A stretch of DNA of 64,000 bases, from positions 1-64,000 of the forward strand of contig NZ_JAFIFD010000030.1 of assembly GCF_020832205.1 (NCBI RefSeq). Direction: 5' to 3'. How positions within the stretch are numbered: the stretch's first letter is position 1; every line of letters starts with the position of its first letter. Both the position numbers and the translations under genes were made by a program. The DNA comes from Exiguobacterium sp. (GTDB taxonomy: Bacteria > Bacillota > Bacilli > Exiguobacteriales > Exiguobacteriaceae). Under the pieces are notes generated by a model. That model was not told the DNA's origin and did no database searches. It was given only the letters and a program-made list of their open reading frames with translations. Below are positions 59,333-64,000 of this stretch, one piece after another.

Positions 59333-60652
59333 TTAAGAGATGCGTGATTGTACGAGTTGTTCTCGCGACTGACGTTTCGGAAGAAACAACGTGATCACGT
59401 AGACGATCAACGTCGGTACTGCCCAGGCGAGCCCGATCTCAGCCATTGGCAAGTTCGTGATCCAAGCCGTCACAGCAGATGGCTGCAGGCCGTGCGCCGT
59501 TTCAAAGAGCGAGAAGACGAGCGCCGTATACACGGTCGCTTTCATCGCGACGTGCGGGTTGCGTTGAACCCGTTCTGTGATCGACACGAGTACGAGTGCG
59601 ATCATGACCGGATACAAGAGTGTGAGAAGCGGTACCGCGATTTGAATCAACGTACCGAGTCCGACGAGTGAGATCAAGTAGCCGAAAAGTGTCGTTGCGA
59701 TGACGACTTGGTGGTACTTGAGTGACTCGAACGTGTTGCTGATGAAGCGTGAAAACTCAGAGATGAGCCCGACCGCTGTCGTCAAACAAGCGAGGAAGAC
59801 AGCTGCACCGAGGGCGAGCATGCCGACTTGGCCGTACGACGAACCAGCGAATGTTTGGAGCAACGTCGCCCCATCTGTCGCCCCTGTCACGCCCGTCATG
59901 TTCGCACCGATCGAACCGAGTGAGATGTAGACGAGCATCAAACACGTGACAGCGAGCATACCTGACGTCCGAAGAAGCGATGAAGCTTCTTTTTGATCCG
60001 TCATCCCGTTCGCTTTAAGCGTGACGAGAACGATGGCCCCGAAGACGAGTGCGCCGAAGACGTCCATCGTCAAGTAGCCTTGTTTAAAGCCTTCACCGAG
60101 GGCACCGATCCACGTCTCATATCCAGCTGCCGGTGCTGACGGCGTCCCGAGTGGAGCCACGAGGTTCGTGATTCCGATGGCCGCGAGCAAGAGCAAGAGG
60201 ATTGGTGTGATGATGCGTCCGATGATTTCAATCAACTTCTGGGCGCGGAGCGTCAAGAAGAATGTCAATCCGAAGAAGACAGTTGAGCTGAGGGCGAGCG
60301 TGAGCGTCGATGGTGCACTGAGGAACGGCACGAGTCCCATTTCATACGTGACGGCTGCCGTCCGTGGAATCCCGAAGAACGGTCCGATTGCCACGTACAT
60401 TAGTCCCGTCAAGAGGAGCGCCAGACGCTTCGGAATGTACCGAGCGATTTGGTCAGAACCTCCGCCGACTCGCGCGACCGCGAACAAGGCGAGTAACGGC
60501 AGGCCGACGCCAGTAATGACGAAGCCAACCATGGCTGGGACGAGGTTCTCGCCCGCCATCGCACCTAGCATCGGTGGGAACAGCAAGTTCCCGGCCCCGA
60601 AGAATAACGCGAAAATCGTAAACGCTAACGGGAATAATGTCGATTTTTTCAT
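59333..60652 (-). CDS. brnQ: Branched-chain amino acid carrier BrnQ
   Basis: 439 aa, 12 helices, LIVCS family sodium/proton symporter for Leu, Ile and Val. Family starts: PLAFTIFALFFGAGNLLFPPMLG, then GIGPFFGIPRTAAVTYEMG and FKQGYLTMDVFGALVFGAIV. RBS GGAGG seven bases before the ATG. A strong CodY box in the promoter region agrees with the known control of branched-chain amino acid uptake by CodY. Monocistronic with a terminator. Confidence 0.95.
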   Translation of the reverse strand: MKKSTLFPLAFTIFALFFGAGNLLFPPMLGAMAGENLVPAMVGFVITGVGLPLLALFAVARVGGGSDQIARYIPKRLALLLTGLMYVAIGPFFGIPRTAAVTYEMGLVPFLSAPSTLTLALSSTVFFGLTFFLTLRAQKLIEIIGRIITPILLLLLAAIGITNLVAPLGTPSAPAAGYETWIGALGEGFKQGYLTMDVFGALVFGAIVLVTLKANGMTDQKEASSLLRTSGMLAVTCLMLVYISLGSIGANMTGVTGATDGATLLQTFAGSSYGQVGMLALGAAVFLACLTTAVGLISEFSRFISNTFESLKYHQVVIATTLFGYLISLVGLGTLIQIAVPLLTLLYPVMIALVLVSITERVQRNPHVAMKATVYTALVFSLFETAHGLQPSAVTAWITNLPMAEIGLAWAVPTLIVYVITLFLPKRQSREQLVQSRIS

Positions 60653-60711
60653 ACAACTACCTCCACATACATTGTAATACCTTCCGTGTTGACAACTTGA
60701 TTAAATGACTA

Positions 60712-60726
60712 AATTTTCTGACAAAT
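60712..60726. promoter_or_regulatory. CodY box upstream of brnQ
   Basis: AATTTTCTGACAAAT matches the 15-bp CodY consensus AATTTTCWGAAAATT at 13 positions. It lies about 60 bp before the brnQ start, just downstream of a TGGTCA-N16-TATAAT promoter, so binding would block elongation or initiation. Confidence 0.7.
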
Positions 60727-60826
60727 AAGCGCTTGGTCTATTTCATTATACACACTTTACTTATTTTGACCACCCTATCTGCAAAAAAGATGTTTATTTT
60801 TCGGAAGAGTGGATTTTCCACATATC

Positions 60827-60855
60827 AAAAGCCCCCTCCACTGACAGAGGGAGCC
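60827..60855 (-). terminator. acyP terminator
   Basis: Minus strand GGCTCCCTC-TGTCAGTG-GAGGGGGC followed by TTTTG. Confidence 0.8.
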
Positions 60856-60896
60856 TAAATGTCAAGCTGATTTCTTGGAATTAATTGATAAACTGG

Positions 60897-61169
60897 TCAA
60901 TATCGGATGTCGAATTTTCGATGCCCTTCTTGCGAACTGGATGTCTCCTCGATGTGCTCGACACCGACGAACCGGTTCCCATCTCGAAGCGCCTGCTTGA
61001 ACGATTCATAGTTCGACTCTTCCCCTTCGACATGGATTTCGACCGTTCCATCACTCAAATTACGGACCCACCCTTTCAACTTATAGGCGAGCGCCGTCGA
61101 CTGGGCGAAGTAACGGAAGCCGACACCTTGCACGCGACCGGATACGATCAATCGTTTAGCGATACTCAT
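60897..61169 (-). CDS. acyP: Acylphosphatase
   Basis: 90 aa, the typical size. Catalytic R19 in GRVQGVGFR and N37 in GWVRNLSDGTVE are both present, as is the C-terminal beta strand. Hydrolyses acyl phosphates such as carbamoyl- or acetyl-phosphate, clearing metabolic side products. GGAGGAG is seven bases before the ATG. Lies alone, back to back with the AGCS transporter. Confidence 0.95.
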   Translation of the reverse strand: MSIAKRLIVSGRVQGVGFRYFAQSTALAYKLKGWVRNLSDGTVEIHVEGEESNYESFKQALRDGNRFVGVEHIEETSSSQEGHRKFDIRY

Positions 61170-61263
61170 CCATCTTCTCCTCCTTCAATTTGACGATTCA
61201 GGTTTAACCGGTCCCCAGATAGGAAACAATATATAAGTAAAATAATGGAACAGGAGTGGTTCG

Positions 61264-62646
61264 GTGAATACGATCATTAACAGCGTCACAACGTTTTCGG
61301 ATTGGCTATGGGGGGTCCCGATCATCTCATTGCTCGTCTTGTCTGGTATTTTCTTAACGATCAAACTTGGCTTTTTTCAATTTCGATACCCGTTATACAT
61401 ATTGAAGCAAACGTTTGGCAGCGTCTTTAAAAAACCAAAAGGTGAAGGCGACATCAGCCCGAGACAAGCGCTCACATCCGCCTTGTCTTCAACAGTCGGT
61501 GCCGCGAACATTATCGGTGTCCCGGCAGCGATCATGTTCGGGGGACCGGGTGCGATTTTCTGGATGTGGGTCATCGCCGTCGTCGGGATGGCGATCAAGT
61601 TTTCGGAGAGCGTGCTCGCCGTCCGGTATCGTGAGAAAAACGAGGCCGGTGAATTTGTCGGCGGTCCTGTCTACTATATGGCAAAAGGGTTGAAGATGAA
61701 GTGGCTCGCCTCATGGTTCGCCTTCGCCCTCATGATCGAGCTCATCCCGAGCATCATGGTCCAAGGCAACGCCGTCAGCTCAGCCGTCCGTGAAACGTTC
61801 AATGGCGACACGCTCATCACTGGCCTGATTGTCGCCGCACTCGTCAGCCTCATCGTCTTCGGCGGAGTGAAACGAATCGCGAAAGTGACTGAAGTCATCG
61901 TCCCGGTCATGGCTCTCGTGTACGTCGGGGCAGGGTTCATCATCGTCTTGATGAACATGTCTCAAATACCGGAAGTGCTCGCGCTCATCTTCTCATACGC
62001 GTTTCAACCGATGGCCGCACTCGGTGGGTTTGCCGGGGCAGCCGTCGCCGAGACGATTCGCTGGGGCTTCGCCCGCGGACTATATTCGAACGAGGCCGGA
62101 CTTGGTACAGCGCCGATCGCCCATGCGGCTGCCCAGACCGACCATCCGGTGCGCCAAGGGTTTTGGGCCGTCATCGGGATTGTCATCGATACGCTCATCA
62201 TCTGTAGCACGACCGCGTTCGTCGTCTTGTCTTCCGGCGTCTGGACCCGCGATGGTGCGATGAGTGACCCGGCCGCGCTCACGACGATCGCGTTCCGCGA
62301 ATACTTCGGATATACAGGCAGTCTGCTCGTCACAATCTCGCTCATCTTCTTCGTTTTGTCGACGATCATCGTCATCATCTTTTACGGGTCGCGCCAAGCC
62401 GAGTACTTGTTCGGTTTGAAAGCTGGGTTCCTGATGAAAGTCGTCTATATCGCTTCGATCGTCATCGGATCAATCGGTGGGGCGCAAATGATTTGGAACT
62501 TCCTCGACTTGATGCTCGCGATGATCCTCATCCCGAACATGATCGCCGTCTTGCTGCTCAGCGGCGAAGTGAAACGCCTAACGACCGAGTTCTTCACGTC
62601 AGAGCTTTATTATAAGAAAGACGTCGCCGAAGAAAAGGCGTCCTGA
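61264..62646 (+). CDS. Alanine/glycine:cation symporter (AGCS family)
   Basis: 460 aa, about eleven helices. AGCS hallmarks: LTSALSSTVGAANIIGVPAAI near residue 70, GAIFWMWVIAVVGMAIKFSESVLAV, and AETIRWGFARGLYSNEAGLGTAPIAHAAA near 270. Imports alanine or glycine with Na+ or H+. GTG start, AGGAG seven bases upstream. The GC-rich hairpin after the stop (62654-62678, GCTGCC/GGCAGC) has only a weak T tail. The substrate preference cannot be told from sequence. Confidence 0.92.
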   Translation: MNTIINSVTTFSDWLWGVPIISLLVLSGIFLTIKLGFFQFRYPLYILKQTFGSVFKKPKGEGDISPRQALTSALSSTVGAANIIGVPAAIMFGGPGAIFWMWVIAVVGMAIKFSESVLAVRYREKNEAGEFVGGPVYYMAKGLKMKWLASWFAFALMIELIPSIMVQGNAVSSAVRETFNGDTLITGLIVAALVSLIVFGGVKRIAKVTEVIVPVMALVYVGAGFIIVLMNMSQIPEVLALIFSYAFQPMAALGGFAGAAVAETIRWGFARGLYSNEAGLGTAPIAHAAAQTDHPVRQGFWAVIGIVIDTLIICSTTAFVVLSSGVWTRDGAMSDPAALTTIAFREYFGYTGSLLVTISLIFFVLSTIIVIIFYGSRQAEYLFGLKAGFLMKVVYIASIVIGSIGGAQMIWNFLDLMLAMILIPNMIAVLLLSGEVKRLTTEFFTSELYYKKDVAEEKAS

Positions 62647-62687
62647 CCGACAAGCCCCGGCTGCCTAGGCAGCGGGGTCTTCTACGT

Positions 62688-63644
62688 TCAGTCGACTTTC
62701 GCGATGGCACGATGAATTCGTTCAGCCGATGCGTCGAACTGTTTTTGCTCTCCGTCAGTCAAATCAATCTCGATGATCTGACGAATGCCGGTCCGGTCGA
62801 TGAGGGCCGGTACCCCGATATGAAGTCCTGACGCCCCGTACTCCCCATCCAGATGCGCCCCGATTGTGACGACCGAGTTCTCGTTCCGGACGATAGCCCG
62901 GACGATGCGGAGCAGTCCGAGACCGATCGCGTAATAAGCCGCGCTCTTATACTCGATGATCTGATTCGCCGCGTCGCGGACGTCTTGATAGATCGCGTCT
63001 AAGTCTTCTTGGCGATACGAATCGTTCTCTTCAAGCAGCTGCTTCATGGACTTGCCATAAATCCGCGCGTTGTCCCAGGCGACAAAGCCCCCTGCCCCAT
63101 GCTCGCCCATATAATAGACGTGACAGTTGCGCGACGACAAGTCGAAGTACTCGCCGACCTTATAACGCAAGCGCGCCGTATCGAGCACCGTCCCCGATCC
63201 GATGACACGGTGTTTCGGTAAGCCGGACGCTTTCCAGGCGACGTGGGCCATGACGTTGACCGGGTTCGTCGCGACGACGATGATGCCGTCAAAGCCGCTC
63301 GCCATCACTTGCTTCGTCACGTCACGGACGACGAGGGCGTTTTGTTCAGCGAGGTCCATCTGGGTTTGGCCGAGCTTTTGCGCGGCACCGGCCGTGATGA
63401 CGACGATATCCGCGTCACGGCAATCCGTGTAATCTCCTGCCCAAATCCGGACCGGGCTCGGCGCAAACGAGATGCCGTGGTTGAGGTCCATCGCTTCCCC
63501 TTCAGCTTTCGCATGGTTCGAGTCGATTAAGACGAGCTCTTCACAGAGCGCGGCCATCGACAATTGATAGGCGAAACTGATACCGACCCAGCCGGCGCCG
63601 ACGACGGCGATTCTCGTAATGTCTTTTGGATCAATTGTTTCCAT
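62688..63644 (-). CDS. L-lactate dehydrogenase-like protein with altered active site
   Basis: 318 aa of the lactate/malate dehydrogenase superfamily: Rossmann GAGWVGISF, NAD-binding D41, catalytic H182 (GEHG), D155 and R158 (LDTAR) are present, and Q89 at the LDH substrate-specificity position (Gln102) suggests LDH rather than MDH. But the mobile-loop arginine (Arg109 of LDH) is Gln (Q95, GQTQM), the Thr246 position is Ala (A236), and the usual GEHGDS is GEHGAG. These changes predict a different substrate or reduced LDH activity. ATG 63644 fits an RBS AGGGAGG at eight bases. No Rex-like site was seen upstream. Confidence 0.85.
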   Translation of the reverse strand: METIDPKDITRIAVVGAGWVGISFAYQLSMAALCEELVLIDSNHAKAEGEAMDLNHGISFAPSPVRIWAGDYTDCRDADIVVITAGAAQKLGQTQMDLAEQNALVVRDVTKQVMASGFDGIIVVATNPVNVMAHVAWKASGLPKHRVIGSGTVLDTARLRYKVGEYFDLSSRNCHVYYMGEHGAGGFVAWDNARIYGKSMKQLLEENDSYRQEDLDAIYQDVRDAANQIIEYKSAAYYAIGLGLLRIVRAIVRNENSVVTIGAHLDGEYGASGLHIGVPALIDRTGIRQIIEIDLTDGEQKQFDASAERIHRAIAKVD

Positions 63645-63705
63645 ATACATAACCTCCCTAATTGCTTGCTCTCTTTTAGCATACCCGACTCACACGCGTT
63701 TCACG

Positions 63706-63741
63706 ACAAAAAAGACGAACTCCCGCGTACGAGAGTTCGTC
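63706..63741 (-). terminator. sufB terminator
   Basis: Minus strand GACGAACTC...GAGTTCGTC followed by TTTTTTG, same closing type as several other terminators in the window. Confidence 0.85.
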
Positions 63742-63751
63742 CATCCTATGA

Positions 63752-64000
63752 TTATCCGATCGATCCTTCCATCTCAAACTTGATGAGACGGTTCATTTCG
63801 ACAGCATATTCCATCGGTAATTCTTTCGTGAACGGCTCGATGAAGCCCATGACGATCATTTCCGTCGCTTCTTCTTCCGAGATTCCACGGCTCATGAGGT
63901 AGAAGAGTTGCTCTTCTGACACTTTTGAGACTTTCGCTTCGTGCTCGAGTGACACCTGGTCGTTCAAGATCTCGTTGTACGGGATCGTGTCCGACGTCGA
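63752..64000 (-). CDS. sufB: Fe-S cluster assembly protein SufB (3' end only)
   Basis: The last 82 codons run off the right edge of the window; the open frame continues to base 64000. Visible are [71 protein letters not shown], the highly conserved SufB C-terminus (beta-helix end plus GIxExEAxxMIVxGF). Part of the SUF scaffold complex SufBCD. The terminator after it suggests it is the last gene of its operon; the rest would lie to the right. Confidence 0.95.
   Translation of the reverse strand, partial: STSDTIPYNEILNDQVSLEHEAKVSKVSEEQLFYLMSRGISEEEATEMIVMGFIEPFTKELPMEYAVEMNRLIKFEMEGSIG

Noticed and set aside
1-64000. Search for CRISPR arrays, tRNA/rRNA genes, insertion sequences, phage genes and defence systems
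   Set aside because: No spaced repeats, tRNA-like cloverleaf motifs, transposase or integrase features, or restriction/defence gene patterns were seen by eye in either strand.

Overview
The window looks like a chromosomal core segment of an Exiguobacterium species (Bacillota, Bacillales). Three things point there. First, a microbial rhodopsin carries the Asp-Thr-Lys pattern of the Exiguobacterium sibiricum light-driven proton pump. Second, many genes keep Bacillus subtilis neighbourhoods (metK/pckA/ytmA/ytkD; pgi/yugJ/yugI/alaT/alaR/yugE; yuiB/ndh/yumC; yuzB/yutJ/yuzD/yutI; yutE/yutF; yutD/yunD/yunF). Third, the control elements are typical of Firmicutes: T-box, SAM-I and FMN riboswitches, a GlcT antiterminator target, and CcpA, CodY, NrdR and SigB-type sites. 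GC content looks slightly above 50%. I see no rRNA, tRNA, CRISPR array, insertion sequence, prophage or restriction-modification gene.

Layout. 1-8.5 kb: leuS behind a T-box, the rhodopsin, an MFS transporter with a hairpin in its short leader, the overlapping tRNA-modification pair mnmL/mnmM, a hydrolase, an acetyltransferase and a YtxH-type stress protein behind a SigB-like promoter. 8.5-13 kb: metK (SAM riboswitch) back to back with pckA (cre, two candidate promoters), then ytmA-like hydrolase and rppH. 13-22 kb, all minus strand: pgi, an iron-type alcohol dehydrogenase, a Gfo/Idh/MocA oxidoreductase, yugI, an isolated amino-acid N-hydroxylase, and a tightly packed operon yugE-nfuN-glycosyltransferase-alaR-alaT. 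22-26 kb: nrdE-flavodoxin-nrdF behind paired NrdR boxes. 26-32.6 kb: a multi-SH3 amidase, a tandem MazG-like protein, an AI-2E family membrane protein, and pepA with a newly noticed small membrane ORF and a DUF429 gene. 32.6-39.5 kb: ptsI with a structured leader, then glcT and two paralogous glucose EII genes (IICB and IICBA). 39.5-47.8 kb: type II NADH dehydrogenase, ferredoxin-NADP reductase, an epimerase, an A-type Fe-S carrier, ribU, nupC, yuzB and yutJ. 47.8-52.5 kb: a secreted subtilase, yuzD, nfu, yutF, yutE and glpX. 52.6-64 kb: a YibE/F protein, small membrane proteins, yutD, yunD, yunF, an efflux MFS, brnQ, acylphosphatase, an alanine/glycine symporter, an unusual lactate-dehydrogenase-like gene and the 3' end of sufB.

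How it fits together. Most of the window is central carbon, redox and cofactor housekeeping. Glucose enters through PtsI and the EII proteins under GlcT and CcpA. Pgi, GlpX and PckA serve glycolysis and gluconeogenesis. Ndh, YumC and YutJ handle reduced pyridine nucleotides. The HesB-type carrier, Nfu and SufB build Fe-S clusters. I found no clear multi-gene novel system. The most interesting signals are single-locus oddities: the lysine-donor rhodopsin, an LDH homologue lacking the mobile-loop arginine, a flavodoxin in the NrdI position overlapping nrdF, an unexplained structured RNA candidate ending in a plus-strand terminator where no gene ends, a structured ptsI leader, and an isolated siderophore-type N-hydroxylase. 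All functional calls come from reading the sequence; no database search was run.
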